Shown piece by piece: positions 1 through 11,250 of a DNA stretch of 64,000 nucleotides. The translations under genes were made by a program, and so were the position numbers. How positions within the stretch are numbered: the stretch's first letter is position 1; the number at the start of each line of letters is the position of its first letter. The notes beneath the pieces are model-generated. The model saw only the letters and a program-made list of their open reading frames with translations, searched no databases and had not been told where the DNA came from. Origin of the DNA: Mesostigma viride (lineage: Eukaryota > Streptophyta > Mesostigmatophyceae > Mesostigmatales > Mesostigmataceae); contig RPFO01000406.1 in the NCBI GenBank assembly GCA_009746045.1, forward strand, positions 3,010,872 to 3,074,871, read 5' to 3'.

Positions 1-3000
1 AGGGCTTCCCCCTCCCGACCGTAGTCACGCAAGAACACCCGGGGATTGAACGTCTCCTCGTGCAGCTCCTTTACCAGCTCCAACGTACGCGCGTCCGGTG
101 CTCCAGGCCTTGACGAGGTTTCTTGCCGGCGCTCGCGACTAGAGGAGGGCCCCGTCTGTCCGCCACCATCTCTCGAGCCCCCGGCCCCTGGTGCATCCCT
201 TCGGACCGCAGGCTCTCCACGAGCTATCTGCGTCCTTACCCCCGCTTCCGGTTCTGGGACCTCCGGATCGTCGGGTATATCCATGTCGACCAAATCCCCC
301 TCACTGGACTCCCCATCTGCACCCGGAATCCTGCGTCAGCAGCCTCCACGGCGCCGACGGAGTCTGGTCTCTGGGAAGCGCCTCCGCGGCGTCCCCCTGT
401 ACAGCCCACACACAAGATGTCAGGGCGTTAGTCGACGCGTACCAAATACCTGGCTCACGCACCACCCTCACCCTACACCCTACCGGCTGTGGTCTGCTAA
501 CGCAACTGGTGCGTCTTCTTGTATGCTTCTAGTAAGCGGGCGCACCCCGCTAACTCGGTAGCGGTGCGCCAGGAGTCCTCAGACTCGTGTTGTGCGAATC
601 GCCATCGCACCCGATATTGTCGCTGGACCCCTCGTCCCCGTTTGACATCCCGGTGACCCACGATTGCGGCCACCTCGTCCTCCTGTTCCCCCGTATCCGG
701 ATTGAACTCCAGTGGGGCTGGGGGATTGACCCTACCCTGAATGGTGTTCTGGTGATACAACTTGAGCTGGTCACGGTGGAAACGGTTGGACGTGAGGTTC
801 CATGACACTGGAATGTCCACCTGGAACATGACGTCATCGAACTTGGTGAGGACCTTGTAGGGTCCCAGGAACATGGGTCGGAGCTTAGTCTTCAGCTCCT
901 TCTCCACCTTGTGCGAAAATCGCCCGATCTGCGGGCCCTCAACCAGGACCCAATCGCCCACCTCGATGGACGGCGCCCTGTGATCCCGCTTGCCGGCTGT
1001 CCTCTCCAGATACCGCGCTGCCGCTGCGCGATAGCCCTGAACCGCGCTGTTATGCGCTTGGTGCATCCGCTGCAGCAACCGCTCGACCCCTTGCAGGGTA
1101 TCCAGCTTGACCTGATCCTCTCCCAGTTCGTGGCTCCCAAGCAAGTCGAGCGGTGTGAGAGGGTGTCGGCCGGAGTTGAGGAAAAAGGGGGTGAACCCAT
1201 GGGCGGCCTGGGGGGCATTGTTCAGGGAAAACTCCACCAAGCCCAGAAGTTCTTCCCAATTGCTGCCCACCGTGTCGGTGTAGTGTCGCATGGTCTCTTG
1301 CACCGTGCGGTTCAACCGCTCCACCAGGTGCGACGACGAGCTGTGATAGGCCGTGCCCAGCGACACCTTGGTGCCCAGTTGCTCGAAGAACTCCTGCCAG
1401 AATTTGGCCGTGAAGAGCTTGTCGCGGTCAGAGATGAACTGCCGGCTGAGCCCGTGAAACCGAAACACGTGCGTCAGGTATATCTTGGCGCACTCCTCCG
1501 CTGTGAGGTCGACCGGACACGGGGCCAGGTGACACATGCGCGTCAGGCGGTCCACAAACACCAAGACCATGCTGTTGCCGTTCTTCGTCTTCTTGAACGG
1601 GCCGATGAAGTCCATCATGATAGAATCCCAAGGACCCATAGGATCCGGCAGCGTCTTAGGGACGGCCTGAGAGCCCGTGTTCCTGGACTTCATGATCTGA
1701 CACGAGGGGCACTGGCGCACATACGTCTCGATATACTCCTTCATCCCTGGCCAGTAGAAGTGCTTACGTGCCCGGGGAAGGAGACGGTGACTTCCCTGAT
1801 GTCCGCCCAGAAGAGAATCATGGAGCTCGTGAAGCAAGGCAGCCCTACAGAGCTCAGGAACATACAGCCGCCATTCCTCCGGCTGGGGACTCACGAACAG
1901 TTTCCCCTCCTGGAACTTGCAAGGATAGGCCCCCATCTGCTGGGGATGTGCCCGGATGGCTTCAAGTGCTGCTTCCTCCGTGATTGTGAAACGGCTGATC
2001 AGCATCTCCAAGTCCGACGTGACTGTGAACGCGTCCGCAGCCGGTTCTGCCGCATCCGTACCCGCCTGGTTGACGAATTCTGAGAAGACTGTGGGAGGGC
2101 CGAGCGGCTGAAGCTGAAAAATTCCCTGGGGCGGCACCACATGACTAAGGGGCACGCGCGCATGCGACCCCTCCCCCTCCCCGGGGGTGTCCACGTCCTC
2201 GTGGGCTTGGTTGAACCGTCTCCTCCGGGAGGGGTGACAGGTCATCCATGGTGGTGTGCCCAAGATGAAACAAGTGGCGGGCCTGGGGAGACCGTGGTTC
2301 CACACCGTAGGCGGTCCCCGGGGCGGCCACTGGGACACAGGTGGTATGCAGCACGTCCATGTCCTCGTAGAACCAATAGTCCGCCCGTCGCGAGAGAGCG
2401 TCGGGCACCACATTGTCCGCGCCCTTGACATATTGGATCTTGAACGGCGCGAACTGTGACAGGTACTCCATCCACCGCGCCTGGCGGGGCGTCAAGTTGG
2501 GCTGCACCAGGAGGTGGGTGAGCGGCCGGTGGTCCGTGTGGATCACCAGGCGATGGGGGTCGAGATCCCCCTGCTCACTGATGGCCACCGAAAACTGGGC
2601 CCCCAAGAGATGATGACGCCACGTGTGGCAGCTGTAGACGACTGCCAGGAGTTCCTGCTGATGCACTGGATAATTCCGCTCCGCCGGAATCATCGTTCGT
2701 GAGATGTACTCGATGGGCTGAAGGCCCTTGCCGTGGTCCTGCAGGAGAACACCCCCGATGGCCACCTTGCTGGCGTCCGTAGCCACGACGAAAGGAAGGG
2801 CCGGGTCCGGCAGGATAAGGACTGGCGCTGTGGTGAGGTGGCGCTTGAGCGCCTCGAAAGCCTGTTGGCACTGCTCAGCCCAAAGGAACGGGTACCCTTC
2901 TTGAGAAGAGCGTTGATCGGGGCGGCGATGGTGGCAAACCGCGGGATGAACCGTCGGTAGTAAGATGCCAATCCCAGGAAGCTGCGTACCCCTTTCACGT

Positions 3001-3604
3001 CCGTAGGGACAGGCCATTGCTGGACGGACTCGATCTTCTCAGGGTCGGTCGCGATGCCGTCCGCGGACAGGGTATGGCCCAGAAACGGCACGCAGCGACC
3101 TGCGCGCACCTTGGCCTTCCGCGCCGAAAGGTGCTCATCCTCCATGATCTGCAGCACGGCGTCCACATCCTCCAGGTGCTCCTCGAACGTCTTGGAGTAC
3201 ACCAGGATGTCGTCCAGATACGCCAGCGCGCACGTGCGCTTGTAGGTCCAGGGCGGGCGCGCCCCCTTCTGCGGGTCCGCCAGGTCCTGGGAGACCTGCG
3301 GCAAGTGGGCTGTGCCCATCACCGGACGGAGGATGTCATTCATCAGCATCTGGAAGGACGCAGGCGAATTACACAGCCCCATTGCCGCCACCCGAAACTG
3401 ATAGTGACCGAAGGGCGTAGCCGGAACGCGGTCTTGTGGCAGTCTTCTGGCGCGATGCGCAGCTGCCAAAACCCGTCCGCACAGTCGATGACGGTGAAAC
3501 ACGTAGCCCCCTGGACACGGTTGAAGATGTCGTCGATCCGCGGTAGAGGATACCGGGACTTGACGGTGATGGCGTTCAGCTTCCGGTAATCAGTCACATT
3601 ACAA

Positions 3605-4218
3605 TTCGTTCAAGTGGCCCGCCGGAGCGGCTGTACAATTTTTCCCAGTGAGCGCGCTGCCAAGTGTACTTGTGGGCAAATTTTTAGGTGCCCCGTCACT
3701 TCGAGGTACTAAAAATTAGGCTACGGTACGAATTCAGCGAATTTCAGCGAATTTTCAGTCGAACCAAAGGAAGTGACGCCAACTACCAAAAAGTTTCCGT
3801 TACGAATTTTCAGCCCAACACTCGCGCAAAATGAAGTGACGGCAACTACCAAAAAGTTTCCGTTACGAATTTTCACTCCCACACGTTTGCACAAAAGGAA
3901 GTGACGGCAACTACCAAAAAGTTTCCGTTACGAATTTTCAGTCCCACACTTCGCGCAAATTTTAGTAGGGCTGCACGCAAGCTACCTTTCAAAATTTTGC
4001 GCTAGTATGGAACGCAATTCATTCGTCCGGAGGAATGCTGCTCGTCAACTGCCCCCGTTCAGAAAGTTGCGCCGAACTTTACTTGAGATTTGGAAATCTG
4101 AACGTGCGGTTGGAGTTTCGCGGGGAAACCCAAGTTCCCAAGTAATTCACCAATGACGCGCTTCGAACACTTGTCCGCTAAAACCTAAGCAGCCGCTCCG
4201 GCTGGCCACTTAAACGAA
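3605..4218. mobile_element. Non-autonomous DNA transposon (MITE-like) inside the gypsy pol region
   Basis: Bounded by 29-bp terminal inverted repeats, 3605-3633 and 4190-4218, that match at 27 of 29 positions; both outer ends read TTCGTT inward. The 614-bp interior has no ORF of note but carries three tandem copies of a ~65-bp unit (about 3772-3960). It sits in the middle of the RT region. A target-site duplication was not clearly seen and the superfamily is not assigned. Confidence 0.8.
3772..3960. repeat. Three tandem ~65-bp repeats inside the MITE-like element
   Basis: The segment GTGACGGCAACTACC followed by AAAAAGTTTCCGTTACG recurs at about 3773, 3835 and 3900 with small changes. The repeats are internal to the transposon. 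Confidence 0.85.
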
Positions 4219-5274
4219 ACTTGATGACCAGACGCCACTTGCCCCCGGGCTTGGGAACGAGCAGCACGCCCGCTGAGAAGGGGCTGTTGCTGGGTTCAAT
4301 GAGCCCAGCGTCGAGTAGTGAAATGAGGATCTTCTTGAGCTCCACCAGCTCGACTGGGCCCATGCGGTACATGGGAGACACAGTAGGCCCGGAACCCTCC
4401 TGGAGCTGGACACGATGTAGCACCGATCGGTTGGGAGGGAACTGGGGGGTGCGATCTGCGAAGAGGGCAGTGCGCTTCTCCAGGACGGCATTGAACCGCG
4501 CCAGCTCGTCCGGTGTGAAGCCGGCACCAATCTCGTTAAGCAGAGCCTGAGTGCTGTCCAGGTCTATGCGATACATCGCGTACTCCTTGCCCTTCCGGAG
4601 CTGGCGCGCCAGCGTCTTGCTACTCATCAGGATCTGGGACGCTGGTCGGGGCCCGTCCGCCGAGCGCTCGTGTGTAATGTTATGGACCTCCGCGGCCTGT
4701 GCCCTATACTCGCTGTCTGGGCACCAGAATGAACCATCCGGAAACCAAACCACCCGCCGGCGCACACTGATGTCCACATCCTGCTTGTCCAGCCAGTCCA
4801 CTCCAATGATGATGTCGGCAGCGCCCAACGGCGCAATAGTCGCCACCAGGTCCACCGGCGTGCCCTGCAGTACACCCTTGATGTCTGCTAGGCCCGGCGA
4901 TTGGTGTCGCCGACCGTCTGAGTATGTGACATGTACTGCCGTGGTGTGAGGTCGTGGTACCAGGCCCAGCCGACGCACCAGGGCCTCGTTGATGAAGGAC
5001 GTGGAGGCGCCGGTGTCGACCAGGAACTTCACGTCCATGATCGTTTTCTCCTTCAAATACGGATCAAGGACGGTGGGAGGGACCAGTAACCCTCCGCTGA
5101 AAAGAAACAGATGCCGCGAATCTCCTTGAGATGCACGCGCCGCCGGTTGGGTGGACGCGTCTGCGGCCACGTTATTGACGTCTACCTCTACTCTAATTGA
5201 CTCCGCGTCTGGGCTACCATCTGATTTTCCTACCCTATCCCCTACCCCGGGACCCAAGCCCATGGGCAGGGCTA

Positions 5275-6910
5275 CTACTCCCGAGGAGCGGTGGGACGGG
5301 AGGCCGCCTCGCCCGACCACCCGCCCTCTTCCCCCCCCTCCTCCTCTTCGTCAGCCCCCTCCTCGTCGTCATACTCGTAGCCAGCCACTGCCTGCGTTTG
5401 GCCGGAAGAGGAGGACTGTCGCCGCGCCTCAATCTCGTTGACCGCGCGCAACACACCCTTGGTAGAGCTGGTCGCGGGTGGTCGCGGCTGCTGGTACTGC
5501 GTCGGGACCTGTCTGGCGTGCTGCAGGCGAGCCGCACGCTCACCCGCGTTGCGGGGTCGGTCCCGAGGACCGGAGGAGTCGGGGCGGCTGCCGAAGGCCG
5601 GGCCGGAGAAACGAACACTGGGTGTCCCTTCTCCTGTCCCACGACTGGCGTTCTTGCCCCGGAGCTTGGGGCAGTCGCGCTTGAGGTGCCCCACCTCGCT
5701 GCACATGAAGCAGCGCGCCTTGCTAGCGTCGATCGCGTTGACGCCAAGGTCAGTGTAGCCCTCGTCAGGGTCGTCGAGGTACTCGTCCTCCTCCTCGCCG
5801 GCGAAATCAGTGGAGTACATCTGATTCACCCGTCGCGGGGGAGCAGGTCTGAAGAAACGGCGCACTGAGGGGGCACGCCCGCGAGCCACTACGTCGGCCA
5901 CCTGTAGGAGATACCTCTGGATATTCAAGATGTCCCACTCTTCCCAAGGGACATCAGCATAGTGCTTGAATACCTCGTCCTGCAGCTCGGGGCAGAGTGC
6001 CTCGATGAACCTGCTCTTGTACTCGTACCAGGTCATGTCAGCCAGGTAGGCGGCGCTGGACTCGAACTTAGACAGAAACTCGCGATATGGGGTGGTCCCC
6101 TGGCGCAGCTTGCTGAAGGCCATCCGCTCGTGGAGTGTAGCATCTGGGGGCACCAGCTTGCGACGCACTCGGTCCATCAGTTCCGCCAAGGTTTGCGGGT
6201 ATGACTGGGACGCGATGCTCTCACAGTTCAAGATGCTTATCACCGAGGGGTCCATACAGGAGTTAATCACGAGATCAATCAGGTCGCTGGTGGCCAGCTG
6301 CCAGTTGTGATGGTTGCGCCAGATGGTATACTGCCGTCGCCACATGCGTCCCCATTCCTCTACCTCGCGCGGTTTCATGTCCGCGTGCAGCTTGGGTACA
6401 TTCTTGAAATTGGGCATCGGTGGGGCCTTTACCGCGGCGGTGACGGGCCCACCGACGTCTACGTGGGGGATATCGCCGAGGTCGGGGGGCTGCGACCGGG
6501 GGAGAGAGCTGGATCTGGGCGGCGTACCATGAGTCCGCCGCACCTGGACGGATGAGGGGTGTTCGTACCCCGGGTCATCCAAGGCCACCCTGCTGAAGCT
6601 GAGGTTGCCAGCAGGCACTGGCGAGGGGACCGCGCTTTGGTCAAGCACCCGTGGGCGCTGCGGTTGAGGTGCCGGGCGCTGGACTGGCGTGCGAGTCTCC
6701 TCGTCTCTGGTGGTGACACTGCTCCTGGTCTCCCCTGGGCTGGTCCGTGGTCTATGAGTACCAACGGGCGGGCCCTGCGTGACAGTTCCCTCGTCCGCCT
6801 CGTTAGTCCCTTCCAGGTCATCGAACTCGCCATCTGCCCCTGGGATCTCCCCTTCCTCATCCGAATACCAGAGCGCCGTGGGTAACAGAGACGTGCTGCC
6901 GAAGGACACT
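5275..6910 (-). mobile_element. gag region of the gypsy fossil
   Basis: Shows an acidic N-terminal part, a capsid-like (retrotransposon gag) region in the middle with the typical W-F and R-L spacing, and a C-terminal zinc knuckle CFMCSEVGHLKRDC (C-x2-C-x4-H-x4-C), followed by a Glu-rich tail. In the family, gag makes the particle shell and the knuckle binds RNA. Treated as a fossil part. Confidence 0.85.
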
Positions 6911-7113
6911 CTGCGTCTGCCCCGGTGTGTGGGGCCCGGTGGAGGTCCCTGGGGCCGCCCCCGACCTGCCCAAGGATGCGTTGGCCGCCCGGTGGCTGGC
7001 TGCTGATGGCGGTAGTGCAGGGTATCTTCATGCTCGTCCCCCTGCTGCTCAGGGTCCGATGGTGGCCATTGTGGTCTCGTCTGGAGTTGTTGTTGCTGTA
7101 ACCGGGGTTGCCG

Positions 7114-7203
7114 TTGTTGCTGCTGCTGCTGCTGTGGTGCTGCTGCTGCTGCTGCGGTCGTTGCTGCTGCTGCTGCTGTTGCTGTCGTTGCTGCTGCTGC
7201 TGT

Positions 7204-7235
<32 letters not shown>

Positions 7236-7260
7236 TTGCTGCTGATGTTGCTGCTGCTGC
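7114..7260. repeat. CAG/CTG trinucleotide tract
   Basis: Nearly uninterrupted GCT/GTT triplets, which on the minus strand would read as a glutamine-rich run. It lies upstream of the recognisable gag domain of the gypsy fossil. Confidence 0.9.
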
Positions 7261-7681
7261 GAGCCCCCCTGGAGTATCTCTTGGTCACTTCTGTCCTCTT
7301 CCTGCCTTGTCAAGGCGTCTAGATTGTCCCCATCCGCTGGGGAACTAGATCTGGATCGTAGGGAGCCTTCCATGCACAGGTCTCTCCATGACCTCACCTG
7401 TACCTGTCTCTACTTGGACTTGTGGTGGTACCTCTAGCCCTTCTGTACCGTGCTCGTGGTTGTCTACCGGTTCTATCTCTCTATTATCTGAATCTCTCTC
7501 CCTAAGCTCGTCTTCTGTCTCTCTGGCGTTCCTTGTTTGGTACCGTGTTGGAATGGTGCTCGTACCGGTACCTTACACAGCAGGCATCACCTCCCCAGGA
7601 AGAAGAGAGAGAGACAGAGCAACCACGTGCTATGGATCTATAGATATTGAACCTAGTATTACTACCTAGTAATAGTATCCT

Positions 7682-8020
7682 CTACTGCTTGCTAGGGCCA
7701 ATGGTCAGCTGAGAGAAGGTAACTGTAACTGCTGTCCCCTCCCCCTGACTGCTGAGCGTGGGTGGCTTGGAGCATTCACGTGTGATGTGCATCCCCTCAG
7801 GCAATGGCATGTGTTCCCTAACAAACCTATCTGCATCTGTAATGTTATCAAACCCTTTCCACTTAGCACTAGAGCCTTGGGACAATATCTTATCTTTAAT
7901 GTGTTCCTCACAAGTCTTCCAGCTGTAGAATATAGCAGGTCTACCCTTATCCCCGTCGTGAGCTACTGCATAGTAAGGAAATCCAGACTGTCCACCCTTG
8001 TTTATTTTACGTCGGGGCAT
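7682..8020 (-). CDS. Small ORF with RNase H1-type hybrid-binding (Cauli_VI/viroplasmin) domain in the gypsy leader
   Basis: A 112-residue ORF starting at an ATG (8018-8020). Residues about 14-70 show the pattern of the N-terminal hybrid-binding domain of eukaryotic RNase H1, also called the caulimovirus P6/viroplasmin domain: YYAVAHDG near the start, then a YSW-C segment, a K-F pair, and a final A-FV helix. In RNase H1 this fold binds RNA/DNA hybrids. No RNase H catalytic domain follows in this ORF. It lies between the primer-binding-like site and gag of the gypsy fossil, on the same strand, so it may be an accessory protein of that element or a captured fragment. Domain call moderately sure; membership in the element is inference. 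Confidence 0.6.
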   Translation of the reverse strand: MPRRKINKGGQSGFPYYAVAHDGDKGRPAIFYSWKTCEEHIKDKILSQGSSAKWKGFDNITDADRFVREHMPLPEGMHITRECSKPPTLSSQGEGTAVTVTFSQLTIGPSKQ

Positions 8021-8448
8021 GTTACATCATAGTCTGGCAGCGGCTTGCAAGCAGGAGAGAAAGGGGAAACCCAGGCTACCTCTAATGCAGTGACCTTAAA
8101 CGAACGAGGAGAGAGCACGGAGTGTAGCACAGCACACGCCCCCAGCCTTCCGCGGCAAAGGGGCTATACAACGATTACACGGAGGTAAACACCGTCAACA
8201 CAGTCGGCAACAGCCAGACGGTATTCACCCCCACAACATGTAAAACAACGAATGGTTGTCGTCCGCAACTTCCATTCGAACCAACGACATTCACACCCTA
8301 TAGAGGCACAACGTATAACGAGAACCCCTACGCGTGCGAACCCGGAGAGGAAGCGAGCATGCCAGCTAGCCTTCCACAGGCATCGCTTGTAAAGAAAGGA
8401 TCCTATCTAGGGGACGCACCATAATCGATGACGTTAAATCCTCCTGAG

Positions 8449-8656
8449 CTGGCCGCCACCCGGTGTCGTTGAAGGCAAGCCCTGGCCGCCACTAGGTGTC
8501 GTTGAAAGCAGGAGAGCTGAACGCTATCGTTTACAGCACCTCACCACAGGACTATTGCTAGCCCCGCCGAGTATCCCAGACTGGCCGTCTGCTGGCTAGG
8601 TCGTCGTTGAATCCCTTTACGGGCTGGCCGCCGACCAGTCAGCAGTCGTTGAATTC
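8449..8656. repeat. Four direct repeats in the gypsy leader
   Basis: Four related segments begin at 8449, 8482, 8581 and 8624. Each starts CTGGCCG and ends GTCGTTGAA, with a variable middle. They lie between the LTR and the first ORF of the gypsy fossil. Function unknown. Confidence 0.6.
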
Positions 8657-8748
8657 CGGAACCTCTACCTACGTCAAACTCAGCCTTGGTATCCTAATTG
8701 GCTCACTAACCCTCTCCGCGAGAGTTAGCTAACCTTTCCAGCACATTT

Positions 8749-8761
8749 CCTCCGATAACCA
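8749..8761 (-). promoter_or_regulatory. Putative primer-binding site of the gypsy element
   Basis: One base inside the LTR the minus strand reads TGGTTATCGGAGG. It begins with the TGG that pairs with a tRNA CCA end and resembles the initiator-Met type site (TGGTATCAGAG). Position directly after the LTR supports the call; the exact primer tRNA is not determined. Confidence 0.5.
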
Positions 8762-8762
8762 G

Positions 8763-9345
8763 TGTTACGTCCCAGCCCAGACACACCTAGCCTGAGCTAC
8801 GTAGCGAAAGACCCTTCTTGCCGGAATTAGGAATAATTCAAGGTAGCCTAAAGTAGGTTGCGCTTCACGACGTGAGTCGTGAGATATCTGGCATCACGGC
8901 TTGATGCCAAGCTAATTAGTACACACTTATATTGGCTAGCAACACCAATTACAAATGGATAATTGCCCCGGGTTCAATGTGTAGGCGTATTCGCACTTAT
9001 CATTCATCAAACCAAGAGGACGAGACTCTCGTCCTCGGACCAATTTAACCTAGGTTGATTGCGGCGCAGATACACGCCAATTTCCCTGGACCAATCCAAG
9101 CCAATCATTCCACGTAGGACCCGGGCCGACATCGACCCTCAACTACAGGATCCACGCCTAGTACTACAGATAGACTCAGAACTGGCGCGGCGCCACCGCA
9201 CCGGCCCCTAAAAGGACAACCTAGGACCAAAATAACTAGTCCAATTCACACAATAGTCAATGTCCATAAAACTTAGTACAACGGCCACAAGGCCTTAGTA
9301 ATTTATTCCATTGTTACGTCCGACCTAAAGGGCCGGGACGTAACA
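8763..9345 (-). repeat. 5' LTR of the gypsy element
   Basis: A 583-bp block bounded by short inverted ends, TGTTACGTCC at the left and GGACGTAACA at the right, the usual TG...CA form of an LTR. It lies just upstream, on the minus strand, of a tRNA-complementary-like site and of the gag-pol region, so it is taken as the 5' LTR. No second copy was found in the window, so the call rests on ends and position. Confidence 0.7.
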
Positions 9346-11250
9346 GCAGCATCTGGATGTATAGTTCATCATGGCAGGTTTACCCAGCTTTCTAGGAATG
9401 TCCTTGGGGCCAGGCCAGGTCAGGATGTGCCGTGCAAGCTGCTGGGGGCCGGCCAGACCAAGGGCGGTATCTAGTGCCTGACTGGTGCGAGCAAGATTAA
9501 TTAATTAATTAATTAAACACGTGCTCCCGTTGGGGAGTCACGGAGCACCGAAGTGCTTTTAATCGAGCAAGATGTAAACAAATGCTATATATCCTACGCT
9601 GCCTAGCCTTAGCCTTAGCCTAGTCCTCGTACAGCCATGCTACGCCCTGGCTATGTTCAGATCACTTGCCCATGCCGCTACTTGTTATGCCACGCTCGCA
9701 TGCATGGGTCTTATTGCACCCACAGTTTGCCGGATCGGTAGCATGTCCTTTTAGCTAGCGCGCCCGAATGCAGCTGTGGCATGCCTTTGGCATGAAGGAG
9801 ACTGGGGGTCTCTGCCCTTTCTCCTGTTGTGCACACACAGGGATTAAAAGCACTTCGGTGCTCCGTGACTCCCCAACGGGAGCACGTGTTTTATTAATTA
9901 ATTAATTACGCTGCCTAATCTCGTCTGAAATTATGCGAGGCATACCCTGATACAAAGACTCTAACTAATGACCTATGCTTGGAAACCCCTACATTCAGGA
10001 CCTGTCGAAGCATCCTGTAAACCGTGCCGTCTGGCTTGGCCGCCAGTGTGAAACATGAGTGTCCATGCCTCGGCGCCAAACGTAAGCACCGTGAGGACGA
10101 GGACCTTGAAGAGCATGCGCTTGCGATGCTCGCCCAGGCCCGCCTTCGAGCGCCAGTAGGTGTTGAGCGAAAGAAGCCTAGCCTATGCCAGGCCGATTGC
10201 GGATGTCCACATCGTCTACGGTGTCGGGCCGGAGCATGCTCTCCAACAGTTTGAAGCGATCACGGAACGGGACCTCCGTCCCGTCTAGCAGCCGCAGCAG
10301 TGGCGGGCGACTGGAGCCCCCAAATCCAATCACCATTGCCTCAGTTTTGACACTAATCTCCAACCCCACCGCCCTCGCCTCCCAGCCCAGACAGTCCAGC
10401 CAGGTCTGAATGTGCTCCGACGGGGCGGGCCGATGAGGGTGGTGTCATCGGCATGATTAAATCAGGTCGGATAGGCGGTAGCCAGTGCCACCGCCGCTGT
10501 GCTCGCGCTCGAACCCCTTAAGAGCAGTCTAGCGCGCACGTGCCCGGCGCATGACGTGATCCATCACAATAATGAACAGGTATGGGGACAGGACACAACC
10601 TTGCCACATCCCGTGCCAGGTGAAGGGGGAATGGTGGGGTGGTGCCTTCCGCAGTCCGCACTATTGCCTGTGAGCCCTCATACAGTCGACGAATGGCAGC
10701 AATAAACGCTGGTGGTACCCGATCCAGAGCTAGGATGGCCCAAAGAGCCAGCTCCCAGAGGACGGTGTCAAAGGCCTTGATGATAGTCGACAAAAATGAA
10801 GACCAGCGGCAAACCGTCAGGGCAAAGGCGACGCACCTCCTCCATCAACCGGCGCGTGACAAATACAGCCATGACAGTGTTACGACCACGACGGAAACCC
10901 ATCTGAGACTCACCGGCAGGTGTGGGTCCAGCGCAGATCGAGCGGAGCCTGTGCAGCATCATGCGCATGAATCTACCTTCAGCGCGGCGCTCTGCCGGAG
11001 GCAGACACCCCGATAGCTATACCGGGGTCAGCAGCAGAGCCCTTCTTGTCCAGCATGACGCGGATGGCCGTCTGCCAATCAGCAGGCGGAGGCTCATCAG
11101 AGAGTAGGACACGTGCGATTGCAGAACGCCAGCAGAAGCTCCCTCACCGCCGGGTCAGGGGTCTTCAGCAGCTCAGCAGAAAGGTGGTCGGCACCAACCC
11201 GGCCGCGTCGCCACCGCATAAGTGTTCTGACCGCATAAGTGCTCTGACCA
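9346..11250 (-). mobile_element. LINE family B copy, decayed (reverse transcriptase)
   Basis: On the minus strand the order is that of a LINE RT: WQTAIRVMLDKKGS then YRGV (about 11020-11090), GFRRGRNT (about 10900), FVDYH/KAFDT (motif A, about 10770), HADDTTLIG (motif C with His for Tyr, about 10430-10450), LEISVKTEAM (about 10340), FKLLESML (about 10240), then the C-terminal LINE region. The C-terminal part continues as MLRQVLN near 10010 and resumes at LARTSQ (about 9490) on the far side of the element at 9498-9911, so that element is inserted in it. Many frame changes; a dead copy. The left end is cut by the gypsy LTR. No endonuclease was recognised upstream. Confidence 0.8.
9498..9911. 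mobile_element. Palindromic-ended element M, copy 1, with (TTAA)n tails
   Basis: About 414 bp. The outer ends are short (TTAA)n runs. Just inside, a perfect ~50-bp inverted repeat (about 9517-9566 and 9843-9893) contains CTCCCGTTGGGGAG and the GCACCGAAGTGC-type palindrome. The interior has no ORF. It interrupts LINE B coding sequence on both sides. The inverted ends suggest a MITE using a TTAA-type target. The tail and stem-loop also resemble LINE B 3' ends, so a tail-to-tail pair of SINE-like 3' ends is an alternative. Confidence 0.75.

Larger units (their letters stand above)
497..5320 (-). mobile_element. pol region of the gypsy fossil (PR, RT, RNase H, IN, chromodomain)
   Basis: Approximate order on the minus strand: aspartic protease near 4750-5050 (LVDTGAS motif), start of reverse transcriptase near 4200-4450, the rest of RT near 2900-3600 (YLDDILVYS motif), RNase H near 2350-2850, integrase near 1100-2050 (zinc HHCC region and DDE core), and a chromodomain near 500-670. 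The RT part is split by the inverted-repeat transposon at 3605-4218. The chromodomain in this family steers integration toward marked chromatin. The region is broken. Confidence 0.9.
1..9345 (-). mobile_element. Ty3/gypsy chromovirus LTR retrotransposon (fossil, broken)
   Basis: Read on the minus strand, the parts run in Ty3/gypsy order: LTR (8763-9345), primer-binding-like site, leader with a small ORF, gag with a CCHC zinc knuckle, aspartic protease, reverse transcriptase, RNase H, integrase, chromodomain. RT before integrase places it in Ty3/gypsy, and the C-terminal chromodomain places it among chromoviruses. It is broken by several changes and by a 614-bp DNA transposon inserted in the RT region. 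Only one LTR is in view. The left part (about 1-300) is still open on the minus strand without a recognised domain, so the element either continues past the window or has extra 3' sequence. Age cannot be read from LTR divergence here. It is younger than the LINE B copy it appears to interrupt at 9345/9346 and older than the transposon inside it. Confidence 0.9.

Noticed and set aside
911-2083. 390-codon plus-strand ORF
   Set aside because: Shadow of the minus-strand integrase region of the gypsy fossil.
8020-8762. Host gene between the small ORF and the LTR
   Set aside because: No ORF above about 60 codons; best explained as leader of the gypsy fossil.
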